Positions 18,107 to 25,883 of a stretch of 64,000 nt of DNA are shown piece by piece. Below the pieces are notes generated by a model. The model saw only the letters and a list, made by a program, of their open reading frames with translations, was not told where the DNA came from and did not search any database. Source of the DNA: Actinomycetospora cinnamomea (GTDB lineage: Bacteria > Actinomycetota > Actinomycetes > Mycobacteriales > Pseudonocardiaceae); the NCBI RefSeq assembly GCF_003096675.1, contig NZ_QEKW01000005.1:248001-312000 (forward strand). Direction: 5' to 3'. The translations under genes and the position numbers were made by a program. Every line of letters starts with the position of its first letter. The first letter of the stretch is position 1.

Positions 18107-18712
18107 ATGCCGACGGCCACCCCGCGGTCCTACTTCGACGAGGCGCTGCGTCTGCTCGCGCGGGAGGGCCGCAACGGCCTGCGCATCGGGCGCCTGTGCG
18201 CGGCCCTCGGCGTCACCAGCGGCTCCTTCTACCACCACTTCGGCAGCTGGGAGGGCTTCGTCGCCGCGCTGCTGGAGCACTGGGAGCGCGAGGAGGTCGG
18301 GCGCATCGTCGAGCTGGTCAACGCCAGCGACGACCCGGTCGAGCGCGTGACGCGGATGAAGTATCTGGCGCTGACGGTGCCCCACGAGGCCGAGACCGCG
18401 ATCCGCGCCTGGGCCACCGTCGACCCCGTCGTCGACGCCGCGCAGCGCGCCGTCGACCGCGGGCGGCTGCGGGCGCTCGCCGACGTCCTCGCGCCGGTGA
18501 TCGACGACGCCGAGCGGCGCGAGCGCCTCGCCGCGCTGGGGGTCGCCGTGCTCGCGGGGCACCAGCAGATCGCCGGGGTGGCGAGCGTCGACCTGTCGTC
18601 GCTGCTGGACGAGTTCGACCTGCTCGTGCGCGCTCACTCCTCGGGGATTTGGGATCCGACGGTCCCCGACGACGCGCCGTGGCACGAGCAACCGGCGCGC
18701 GAGGACCGGTGA
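18107..18712 (+). CDS. TetR family transcriptional regulator
   Basis: A 201-residue regulator starting with ATG 18107. The HTH region is YFDEALRLLAREGRNGLRIG, then LCAALGVTSGSFYHHFGSWE (about residues 9-50). The C-terminal domain has the EAETAIRAWATVDPVVDAAQ block seen in a common actinobacterial TetR subgroup. It is divergent from fadD, with an extensive palindrome between the two start codons, so it very probably represses fadD and itself. A TAGAGTAGATTACG stretch at about 18051 could hold its -10 box. Confidence 0.9.
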   Translation: MPTATPRSYFDEALRLLAREGRNGLRIGRLCAALGVTSGSFYHHFGSWEGFVAALLEHWEREEVGRIVELVNASDDPVERVTRMKYLALTVPHEAETAIRAWATVDPVVDAAQRAVDRGRLRALADVLAPVIDDAERRERLAALGVAVLAGHQQIAGVASVDLSSLLDEFDLLVRAHSSGIWDPTVPDDAPWHEQPAREDR

Positions 18713-18808
18713 TCGGCGAGGTTCCCGACCCGGCCTGCACGCCGCGCCGAGGGGCCGCCCGCCCCGTCGTTCGTCCCGCCCTCGTGGTCGCTGGTGCGCA
18801 GGGAACGG

Positions 18809-18814
18809 CATACT
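18809..18814 (+). promoter_or_regulatory. Candidate -10 box for a leaderless universal stress protein mRNA
   Basis: CATACT (5 of 6 to TATACT) ends 6 bp before GTG 18821, so transcription would begin at or next to the start codon. There is no ribosome binding site before this GTG, which agrees with leaderless translation, common in actinobacteria. Confidence 0.45.
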
Positions 18815-18820
18815 CGCGCC

Positions 18821-19699
18821 GTGGCTGCGGAGGGACAGAGCGGACAGGTGGCCGGTTCGGTCGTCCTGGTCGGATTCGACGGCTCGCGGGAAGCGGCCGG
18901 AGCGATCGCGGTCGGCGCACGGGTCCTGCCCGGCGTGACCGCGCGCGTGGTCACCGTGTGGGCGCCACCGGGCGCGGACCAGGTGCTGCGTCGCCGGATC
19001 ACCCGCGACGCCCGCACCCTCGACGAGCTCAGCGCGCGGATCGAGCAGGAGTGCGCCGCCGCGGCGGAGGACGTCGCCGCGGACGGAGCGGCGCTGGCCC
19101 GGGCCGCGGGCTGGCGTGGGGAACCGGCCACCCACCGCGGCTTCGGCGACGCGGGGGCCGTGCTCGCCCGGCTCGCCGGGGAGATCCCCGCGGCGGCGCT
19201 GGTGGTCGGCTCACGGGGGCTGGGAGGCACGGCCGCGCTGCTGGGCAGCGTCTCCGATCTCGCGGTGCACCACAGCCCGGTCCCCGTGCTCGTCGTGCCC
19301 CCGCTGCTCCGCGGGGAACGCGCCGCCGCGGCCACGGGCCCGGTCCTCGTCGGGCACGACGGCTCGGCGGGCGCCGAGCACGCGCAGAGAACGGCGAGCG
19401 CCCTGCTGCCCGGGCGTGAGCAGATCGCCGTCCACGTCACCGACGACCGCCGCGCAGGGGCCGAGGCCGCCGAGCCCGGCCCGCCGGACGCCGTCACCGT
19501 GTCCGCGCGCGGGTGGGGGGCGCGGGCGATCGCCGATGCCCTGGACGCGGAGGCCGCGGCGCGGGACGCCGGTGTGGTCGTGGTGGGCTCGCGCGGGCGC
19601 ACGGCCCTGCGCGAGGTGCTGCTGGGGAGCACGGCGATGGCGGTGCTCCACCGCGTGCACCGACCGATCCTGGTGGTGCCGACGCCCGCGGAGCGGTGA
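18821..19699 (+). CDS. Universal stress protein, tandem UspA domains
   Basis: A 292-residue protein with two UspA domains. Domain 1 (about 10-160) starts with SVVLVGFDGSREAAGAIAVG and ends with VVGSRGLGGTAALLGSVSDL; domain 2 (about 170-290) starts with GPVLVGHDGSAGAEHAQRTA and ends with VVGSRGRTALREVLLGSTAM. The second glycine-rich block follows the ATP-binding G-2X-G-9X-G(S/T) pattern. Such tandem proteins bind ATP and accumulate in dormancy or hypoxia in mycobacteria. The start at GTG 18821 is preferred for its promoter spacing; GTG 18794 is possible. It is followed by a very strong terminator palindrome. Confidence 0.88.
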   Translation: MAAEGQSGQVAGSVVLVGFDGSREAAGAIAVGARVLPGVTARVVTVWAPPGADQVLRRRITRDARTLDELSARIEQECAAAAEDVAADGAALARAAGWRGEPATHRGFGDAGAVLARLAGEIPAAALVVGSRGLGGTAALLGSVSDLAVHHSPVPVLVVPPLLRGERAAAATGPVLVGHDGSAGAEHAQRTASALLPGREQIAVHVTDDRRAGAEAAEPGPPDAVTVSARGWGARAIADALDAEAAARDAGVVVVGSRGRTALREVLLGSTAMAVLHRVHRPILVVPTPAER

Positions 19700-19702
19700 T
19701 CG

Positions 19703-19741
19703 ATGCGGCGTTGCTGGCGTCTGACGCCAGCAACGCCGCAT
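19703..19741. terminator. Perfect 39-bp palindrome, bidirectional terminator
   Basis: Arms of 19 nt (ATGCGGCGTTGCTGGCGTC and its exact complement) flank a single T. It lies directly after the universal stress protein stop and before the convergent crotonase stop. A decayed copy with the same 19-1-19 layout occurs at 6252-6290, so it is probably also a genome repeat family. Confidence 0.8.
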
Positions 19742-19764
19742 TGCTCGCACCGCAGGTGCGTCGG

Positions 19765-20613
19765 TCAGTCGGCGTAGCGGGGCGCGCGCTGTTCGGCGAA
19801 GGCGGTGACGGCCTCGGTCAGGTCGTCCGAGAGCAGTGCCGAGGCGTTCCACGTCGCGATCTGGTCGAGGCCGTCGGCGACGGTGTGGTCGCGGGCGTAG
19901 GTGATCGCGTGCTTCGTGCCGCGCAGGGCCAGCGGGGACTTCGCCGCGAGGCCCCGGGCGACGTCCTGGACGTGGGCGACGAGCTCGTCGGCGTCCTCGG
20001 TGTCGACGACGGCGTTGACCAGGCCCCACGCCTCGGCCTCGGGTCCGCGCACGTCGCGGCAGGTGTAGGCCATCTCGCGCGCCCGGCCCTCGCCGACGAT
20101 CCGGGGCAGGCGCTGGAGCACACCGACGTCGGCGGCGAGCCCCATGTCCACCTCCTTGAGCGAGAACCTGGTGCGCGGGGTGGCGTAGCGCAGGTCGCAG
20201 GCGACGACGAGGTCGAGCCCCGCGCCCACGCACACGCCCTGGACCGCCGCGAGCACGGGCACCCGGCAGCGCTCGACGGTGGTGAGCACGTCCTGCAGGT
20301 CGAGGATCAGTCGGCGCAGGGCCTCCCGGGCGCGCCCCCCGTCGGCGTCGGCGGGGGCCATCCCCTGGATCTCCGCGAGCATCGACAGGTCGATGCCGGC
20401 GCAGAAGTGCTTGCCGGCACCCGCCAGCACGACCGCGCGCACGCCGGCCTCGGCGTCCAGCGTCCGGAACGTGTCGCGCAGTTCGCGCCACAGCGTGCGG
20501 TCCAGCGCGTTCGCGGCCTGCGGGCGCTCGAGGCGCACTGTCGCGACGCCGCCGTCGCGGCTGACGGAGAGGGCCGTCGGCGCCGCCGGGGCGTCGAGGT
20601 CGAGCATGCTCAC
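19765..20613 (-). CDS. Crotonase family protein, delta(3,5)-delta(2,4)-dienoyl-CoA isomerase-like
   Basis: A 282-residue enoyl-CoA hydratase/isomerase from GTG 20613, which has GGGAG eight bases upstream. The oxyanion-hole segments KHFCAGIDLSMLAE and GVCVGAGLDLVVACDLRYAT are present. The stretch SLKEVDMGLAADVGVLQRLP closely follows eukaryotic dienoyl-CoA isomerase (ECH1). All three acidic residues known from that enzyme are kept: Asp in GLDL, Glu in KEVD, Asp in AADVG. A role in oxidising fatty acids with odd-position double bonds is therefore the best guess. It is monocistronic and convergent with the stress protein gene. Confidence 0.85.
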   Translation of the reverse strand: MSMLDLDAPAAPTALSVSRDGGVATVRLERPQAANALDRTLWRELRDTFRTLDAEAGVRAVVLAGAGKHFCAGIDLSMLAEIQGMAPADADGGRAREALRRLILDLQDVLTTVERCRVPVLAAVQGVCVGAGLDLVVACDLRYATPRTRFSLKEVDMGLAADVGVLQRLPRIVGEGRAREMAYTCRDVRGPEAEAWGLVNAVVDTEDADELVAHVQDVARGLAAKSPLALRGTKHAITYARDHTVADGLDQIATWNASALLSDDLTEAVTAFAEQRAPRYAD

Positions 20614-20728
20614 GTCCGTGGCTCCCTTCGAGCTGGTGGTTCGCGCCGGACGCCGGCGTGGCCGTCAGGCTGGCACTCCCGGGCACCACACGAAGGGTGA
20701 TCGGGCGGTGACGCAGGTCTCGCCTCCG

Positions 20729-20734
20729 TAGCAT
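20729..20734 (+). promoter_or_regulatory. Candidate -10 box for the ferredoxin-P450 operon
   Basis: TAGCAT fits the actinobacterial TANNNT pattern and lies 55 bp before the ferredoxin ATG. It is inside an imperfect inverted repeat, CCGTAGC-N9-GTTACGG (20726-20748), which could be an operator. No good -35 is visible. Confidence 0.35.
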
Positions 20735-20788
20735 GACGCACGTTACGGTGGCCGCCGCTGCGGTCGCCGGAGGACGAGGAGGTCACCG

Positions 20789-20992
20789 ATGAGGATCGTC
20801 GTGGATTGGGACAAGTGCACCGGCATGGGCATGTGCGAGTCCCTCGCGCCGGACGTCTTCGAGGTGGACGACGACGGGTCGCTGATCCTGCACACCGAGG
20901 AGGTGTCGCAGGACCAGGAGGCCGAGGTCCGCGAGGCCGTCGCCGCGTGCCCCACCGAGGCGCTGTCGCTCGAAGGGCCGATCGACGCGTGA
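20789..20992 (+). CDS. [3Fe-4S]-type ferredoxin for cytochrome P450
   Basis: A 67-residue ferredoxin. Cysteines are C10, C16 and C54, in KCTGMGMC and AACPTEAL. The position that would hold the fourth ligand is Met13, so a [3Fe-4S] cluster is expected, as in other actinobacterial P450 ferredoxins. A GAGGAGG site lies eight bases before ATG 20789. The stop overlaps the GTG of the reductase (GTGA). It passes electrons from the reductase to the P450 encoded next. Confidence 0.93.
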   Translation: MRIVVDWDKCTGMGMCESLAPDVFEVDDDGSLILHTEEVSQDQEAEVREAVAACPTEALSLEGPIDA

Positions 20993-22257
20993 CGCACCTC
21001 GTGGTGGTCGGCGCGTCGCTCGCCGGCCTCCGGGCGGTCGAGGCCGTCCGGCGCGACGGGTTCGACGGCGAGGTGACCCTGATCGGGGCCGAGGAGCACC
21101 TGCCCTACGACCGCCCCCCGCTGTCCAAGGAGTACCTGGCCGCCGAGGAGTGCCCCGACCCGCGCTATCGCGAGGAGGAGACCTTCGCCGGCGACCTCGA
21201 CGTCGAGCTCCTGCTCGGCACGCCGGCGTCGGCGCTGGACACGGCGGCGCGGACGGTCACCGTCGGCGACCGCACGGTGTCCTACGACGGGCTGGTCATC
21301 GCCACCGGCGCGCACGCGCGGACCCTGCCGGGCACCGAGGGCCTCGAGGGCGTGCACACCGTGCGCACCCTCGACGACGCGATCGCCCTGCGCGCCGCCC
21401 TGCGCGGGGGAACCTCGCGGTTGACGGTCGTCGGGGCCGGCTTCATCGGCTCCGAGGTGGCCTCGGTGGGCCGCAGGCTCGGGCTCGAGGTGACGATCCT
21501 CGAGGCGCTGGAGACCCCGCTGGCCCGCGCCGTCGGCGAGCGGATGGGCCGCGCGCTGACCCACCTGCACCGCCGCCACGGCACCGAGGTGCACACCGGC
21601 GTCGCCGTCGAGGAGGTCGTCTCCCGGGACGGCCGGGTGCGCGCGGTGCGGCTGGGCGACGGCACCGAGATCACGACCGACGTGCTGGTCGTCGGCATCG
21701 GCGCCCGGCCCGCGACCGACTGGCTGGAGGGCTCGGGCCTGACCCTCGACGACGGTGTGGTCGCCGACGAGACCCTCGCCGCCGCGCCGGGCGTGTACGT
21801 CGCCGGTGACGTCGCCCGCTGGCCGAACGCGCTGTTCACCGACGTCGCCCCGGGCACCATGCGCCTCGAGCACTGGACCTCGGCGGCCGATCAGGGCGGC
21901 CGGGCCGCGCGCCACGCGGTCGACCCGGCGAGCGCGAGGCCCTACGAGACCGTCCCGTACTTCTGGTCGGACTGGTACGACGGCCGCGTCCAGTTCGTGG
22001 GGATCGCGGCCGGCGACCACGTCGAGGTCGTGGCCGGCGACGACGCCGAGGGCGGGCCGTTCACGGCGATCTACCGGGCGGGCGGGCGCATCGTCGGTGC
22101 CCTCGCCGTCGACATGCCCGCCGAGGTCATGAAGTACCGGCGCCTCATCGGGGCGCGCAAGAGCTGGGACGACGCCCTGGAGCTCGCCGAGCAGCGTCGG
22201 CAGCAGCGGGCCGAGAAGGCGCGGCAGGCCGCCGAGCAGCAGGGAGCCAGTGCGTGA
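20989..22257 (+). CDS. FAD-dependent ferredoxin reductase (NAD(P)/FAD oxidoreductase)
   Basis: A 422-residue pyridine nucleotide-disulphide-type reductase. It has the N-terminal FAD motif LVVVGASLAGLRAVEAVR, LPYDRPPLSKEYL near residue 42, the NAD-binding motif LTVVGAGFIGSEVASVGRRL near residue 142, the ATG-type VIATGAHARTLPG, and the second FAD motif GVYVAGDVARWPN near residue 265. The C-terminal reductase domain follows. Such enzymes take electrons from NAD(P)H to small ferredoxins. It overlaps both neighbours by 4 bp, so the ferredoxin, the reductase and the P450 are made as a set. Confidence 0.94.
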   Translation: MTHLVVVGASLAGLRAVEAVRRDGFDGEVTLIGAEEHLPYDRPPLSKEYLAAEECPDPRYREEETFAGDLDVELLLGTPASALDTAARTVTVGDRTVSYDGLVIATGAHARTLPGTEGLEGVHTVRTLDDAIALRAALRGGTSRLTVVGAGFIGSEVASVGRRLGLEVTILEALETPLARAVGERMGRALTHLHRRHGTEVHTGVAVEEVVSRDGRVRAVRLGDGTEITTDVLVVGIGARPATDWLEGSGLTLDDGVVADETLAAAPGVYVAGDVARWPNALFTDVAPGTMRLEHWTSAADQGGRAARHAVDPASARPYETVPYFWSDWYDGRVQFVGIAAGDHVEVVAGDDAEGGPFTAIYRAGGRIVGALAVDMPAEVMKYRRLIGARKSWDDALELAEQRRQQRAEKARQAAEQQGASA

Positions 22258-23528
22258 CCACCACGCCGGTCGCGGTCGACCCGGTCGACCTCTCCACCCT
22301 GGACTTCTGGGGCCGGCCGATGGCCGTCCGCGACGCCTCGTTCGCCGAGCTCCGTACCGAACGCCCGGTCTCGTGGCACCGGTCGCCGCAGGGCATGCTC
22401 ATGCCGTCCGAGGACGACGCCGGCTTCTGGGCCGTCGTGCGCCACGCCGACATCGGCTACGTCAGCAGGAACCCCCAGCTCTTCTGCTCGGGGCAGGGCG
22501 TGCAGTTCCAGGACGCACCCCCGGAGCTGCTCGAGGCGACGCAGTCGTTCCTGGCGATGGACGCCCCGCGGCACACGCAGCTACGCAAGATCGTGAGCGC
22601 GGCGTTCACCCCGAAGCAGGTGCGTCGCGTGGAGGACCGCATCGCCCACCGCGCCGAGCGGATCGTCGGTGACCTGATCGAGCACCTCGCGGACGGCACC
22701 GGGGGCGACTTCGTCGCGCTCGTGGCCAAGCGGCTGCCGATGGGCACGATCTACGACCTCATGGGCGCGCCCGAGGAGCACCAGGACGCGCTGGCCGAGG
22801 CCGCCGACCTGCTGGTCGCCATCAACGACCCCGACGTGCTGGAGAACCTGGGGCTCTCCGATCCGCTGCAGGCGGCGGGCCAGGCCCTCATGGCGCTCCT
22901 CGGGCCGGCGCTGGAGCTCGCGGAGGCCCGGCGGAACGCCCCGCAGGACGACCTCATGACCAACCTCGTGCAGGCCGAGGTGGACGGTCAGCGCCTCACC
23001 GACGACGAGATCGGTGCGTTCTTCGTGCTGCTCTCGGTGGCGGGCAACGACACCACGCGCAACACCATCGCGCACTCGATGCGCCGCCTGGTCGAGCACC
23101 CCGACCAGCGGGCGTGGCTGGCCGAGGACCTCGAGGCACGGATGCCGGCGGCCGTGGAGGAGTTCGTGCGCCACGCCAGCCCGGTGCTGACGTTCCGGCG
23201 CACCGCCACCCGGGACACCGAGCTCGGCGGGCAGCGCGTCGCCGCCGGGGACAAGGTCGTCATGTTCTACGAGTCGGGCAATCGGGACGCCGACGTCTTC
23301 GTCGACCCCCTGCGCTTCGATCTCTCCCGCGACCCCAACCCCCACGTCGGGTTCGGGGGTGGCGGACCCCACTTCTGCATGGGCAACATGCTCGCGCGCA
23401 CCCAGTTGCGGCAGATCTTCACGCAGCTCCTGAGGCGGGTCCCGGACCTGACCGTCGGCGAGGGCGAGATGCTGCGCAGCAACTTCGTGCACGCGGTGAA
23501 GACCATGCCCTGCTCGATCGGGGGCTGA
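22254..23528 (+). CDS. Cytochrome P450
   Basis: A 424-residue soluble P450 monooxygenase. The I-helix oxygen-activation motif is AGNDTT (263-268), the ExxR pair is at E303-R306, and the haem loop is FGGGGPHFCMGNMLAR with the ligand Cys near 375. The AGNDTTRNTIAHSM stretch and the FGGGGPHFC loop resemble the CYP124/CYP125/CYP142 group that hydroxylates sterol or branched-chain termini in mycobacteria, so a hydrophobic chain is the likely substrate; this is inference. The GTG start overlaps the reductase stop. Its redox partners are encoded directly upstream. Confidence 0.94.
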   Translation: MTTTPVAVDPVDLSTLDFWGRPMAVRDASFAELRTERPVSWHRSPQGMLMPSEDDAGFWAVVRHADIGYVSRNPQLFCSGQGVQFQDAPPELLEATQSFLAMDAPRHTQLRKIVSAAFTPKQVRRVEDRIAHRAERIVGDLIEHLADGTGGDFVALVAKRLPMGTIYDLMGAPEEHQDALAEAADLLVAINDPDVLENLGLSDPLQAAGQALMALLGPALELAEARRNAPQDDLMTNLVQAEVDGQRLTDDEIGAFFVLLSVAGNDTTRNTIAHSMRRLVEHPDQRAWLAEDLEARMPAAVEEFVRHASPVLTFRRTATRDTELGGQRVAAGDKVVMFYESGNRDADVFVDPLRFDLSRDPNPHVGFGGGGPHFCMGNMLARTQLRQIFTQLLRRVPDLTVGEGEMLRSNFVHAVKTMPCSIGG

Positions 23529-23570
23529 GCTCGTTCCGGAGACGGGACGCGGTGACCCAGGGGGCACGAC

Positions 23571-25883
23571 GTGGTGCAGCCGGTACGGGAGGAGGCCCGC
23601 CGCGACGGGTCCTCCCCGTCGACGATCGTGCTCTCCGGGGCGCGCTCGCGGGCCGAGCGCGAGCTGGTGCGTCGGTGGGCGGCCTCGACCTACGGTGACG
23701 ACGCGGCGCGGATCGTGGCCGACGACGCGCGCGAGCTGTCCGGTGCGCTCGAGGGTGCGGGCCCGGACACCGCGGTGGTGCCGGTCCGTGTCGTGTGGCC
23801 GCCCGCCGAGCGGAGCTCGGCCGACGCGCCGTCGGCCGCCGACCTGCTCTCGCTGTCGGCCCGACGTCGCGGCCTGCGCCACCTGCACGCGCGGCTACGG
23901 GGCTGGTCGGCGGAGAAGGCCCGGGTGGTGGCCGGCGAGGCCGCGACGCTCGCCGAGCTGCGCCGCGACGGCGACCGCGAGGTCGGGACGGCCGACGGGA
24001 CGGGGTTCGTCGCGTTCGTGCGACGGCGGGCGACGCTGGCCTGCGACCGCGCCGAGCGCCGGCTGACCGGGGACCGCTACAAGGTGCCGCGGCTGATGGC
24101 CGAGCAGATCGTCGCGTCGGCGGCGGTCCGCCGGCGCGCGGGGGCGGTGGCCGACGAGCTGGGCCTGTCCACCGACGAGGTGCTCGCCCACACCGCCCGC
24201 TGCCTCGAGGAGATGGCCGCGGTACAGAGCCCGCCGGCGATCGAGGCGTTCCGCTCCGTGATGAGCCCGCTGCACCGCCGCGCGTGGGATCTCGACGTGG
24301 ACGACGCGGGCCTGGAGGCGCTGCGCGAGGAGGGGCGGCGGCGCCCGCTGGTGTTCCTGCCCTCGCATCGCAGCTACGCCGACCCGCTCGTCCTCGCCGA
24401 GGTGCTGCACGCGCACGACTTCCCCCGCAACCACGTGCTCGGCGGCAACAACCTCGCGTTCTGGCCCCTGGGCGCGCTGGGGCGCCGCGCGGGCATCGTG
24501 TTCATCCGGCGCAGCTTCGGCGACGACACGATCTACAAGTTCGCCGTCCGCGAGTACTTCGGGCACCTGCTCGACAAGCGGTTCAACCTCGAGTGGTACA
24601 TCGAGGGCGGCCGCACCCGCACCGGCAAGCTGCGCCCGCCGCGCTACGGGCTGTTGCGCTACCTCGTCGACGCCGCCGACCAGCTCGACGAGGCCTCGGC
24701 CGGCGCCGACCCGCTGCTCGTCCCGGTCTCGATCAACTACGACCAGCTCCACGAGGTCGGGGCGCTGGCCGCCGAGCAGGGCGGCACGGGCAAGAAGGCC
24801 GAGGGCCTGGCGTGGCTCGCGGGCTACATGCGCGACCAGCAGCGGCGCATCGGTTCGGCGCGCATCCGCTTCGGCGAGCCGATCGGCCTGCGCGACGCCC
24901 TCGCCGAGGCCGGGGAGGGCCCGTCGCAGCTGGAGAAGGTGGCGTTCCGGGTCGCGGTCGGCATCAACCGGGCCGCGCCCGCGACGCCGACCGGAGTGGT
25001 CACGTTCGCCCTGCTCGGCGCCTGCGGACGCGCCCTGACCCTCGACCAGGTGCGCGCCGTGGTGGCGCCCGTGCGCGGGCTGCTCGGCGACGAGCCGGCG
25101 ATCGGCACGCTCGACACCGACGAAGGCCTCGTCGACACGCTCTGCCGGCTCGTGTCGGTGGGCGTGGTCGAGTGCTTCGAGGGCGGGCCCGAGCCCGTGT
25201 GGTCGATCGGCCCCGACCGCCACCACGTGGCCGCGTTCTACCGCAACGGCCTGCTGCACCACCTGCTCACCCGGGCGGTGCTGGAGATGGCGCTGTTCGC
25301 CGTGGTCGACGGGGGTCGCGAGCTCGCCGGAGACCGGGTCCTCGAGGCGTGCTGGGAGGCCGCGCTGGCCCTGCGCGACCTGCTCAAGTACGAGTTCTTC
25401 TTCTCCCGCAAGCGCGACTTCCGCGACGAGCTGCTCGCCGAGCTCGACCGCCTGGCGCCGGGCTACCGGTCGGCGCCCGCGTCCGCCCGCGGGGCCGCGG
25501 AACTGCTCTCCCGCGCCGAGCTGCTCGTCGCGCCCCGCACCCTGCTGCCGTTCGTCGAGGCGCAGTGGGTGGTGGCGACGGTGCTGGCCGCGCACGAGGG
25601 CGCCCTCGACGACCGCGCGTCGTTCCTCGACGCATGCACCGGGCTCGGCCGGCAGTGGTGGCGCCAGCAGCTCCTGCACGGTGCCGACGTGGTCTCCCGC
25701 GAGCTGTTCACCTCGGCGCTGCGGGCGGCGGAGAATCGCGCTCTGCTGGGCGCGGACGCGGATCCGGCCGCGCGGGCGGCGTGGCGCGACGAGGTCGCGG
25801 CGGTGCGCAACCGCCTGCGCCGGGCCGGGGAGCGGGAGCAGGCGCTGCGGGCGGAGGTGTTCGATGACGACGGCCGGCACTGA
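23571..25883 (+). CDS. plsB: Glycerol-3-phosphate 1-O-acyltransferase (PlsB type)
   Basis: Transfers an acyl group to glycerol-3-phosphate, the first step of phospholipid and triacylglycerol synthesis, at the membrane. The 770-residue length and order match mycobacterial PlsB2. The acyltransferase blocks are clear: FLPSHRSYADPLVLAE (HX4D, about residue 265), GIVFIRRSFGDDTIYKF, WYIEGGRTRTGKLRPP (about residue 345) and LVPVSINYDQLHE. The C-terminal about 300 residues are the family-specific helical part. The start is one of two adjacent GTG codons (23571 or 23574). Its last 20 bp overlap the start of plsC. Confidence 0.93.
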   Translation: MVQPVREEARRDGSSPSTIVLSGARSRAERELVRRWAASTYGDDAARIVADDARELSGALEGAGPDTAVVPVRVVWPPAERSSADAPSAADLLSLSARRRGLRHLHARLRGWSAEKARVVAGEAATLAELRRDGDREVGTADGTGFVAFVRRRATLACDRAERRLTGDRYKVPRLMAEQIVASAAVRRRAGAVADELGLSTDEVLAHTARCLEEMAAVQSPPAIEAFRSVMSPLHRRAWDLDVDDAGLEALREEGRRRPLVFLPSHRSYADPLVLAEVLHAHDFPRNHVLGGNNLAFWPLGALGRRAGIVFIRRSFGDDTIYKFAVREYFGHLLDKRFNLEWYIEGGRTRTGKLRPPRYGLLRYLVDAADQLDEASAGADPLLVPVSINYDQLHEVGALAAEQGGTGKKAEGLAWLAGYMRDQQRRIGSARIRFGEPIGLRDALAEAGEGPSQLEKVAFRVAVGINRAAPATPTGVVTFALLGACGRALTLDQVRAVVAPVRGLLGDEPAIGTLDTDEGLVDTLCRLVSVGVVECFEGGPEPVWSIGPDRHHVAAFYRNGLLHHLLTRAVLEMALFAVVDGGRELAGDRVLEACWEAALALRDLLKYEFFFSRKRDFRDELLAELDRLAPGYRSAPASARGAAELLSRAELLVAPRTLLPFVEAQWVVATVLAAHEGALDDRASFLDACTGLGRQWWRQQLLHGADVVSRELFTSALRAAENRALLGADADPAARAAWRDEVAAVRNRLRRAGEREQALRAEVFDDDGRH

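Noticed and set aside
16408-18120. Longer fadD start at 18120
   Set aside because: It would run through the palindrome and overlap the divergent tetR start; ATG 17958 has a good ribosome binding site and matches the family N-terminus.
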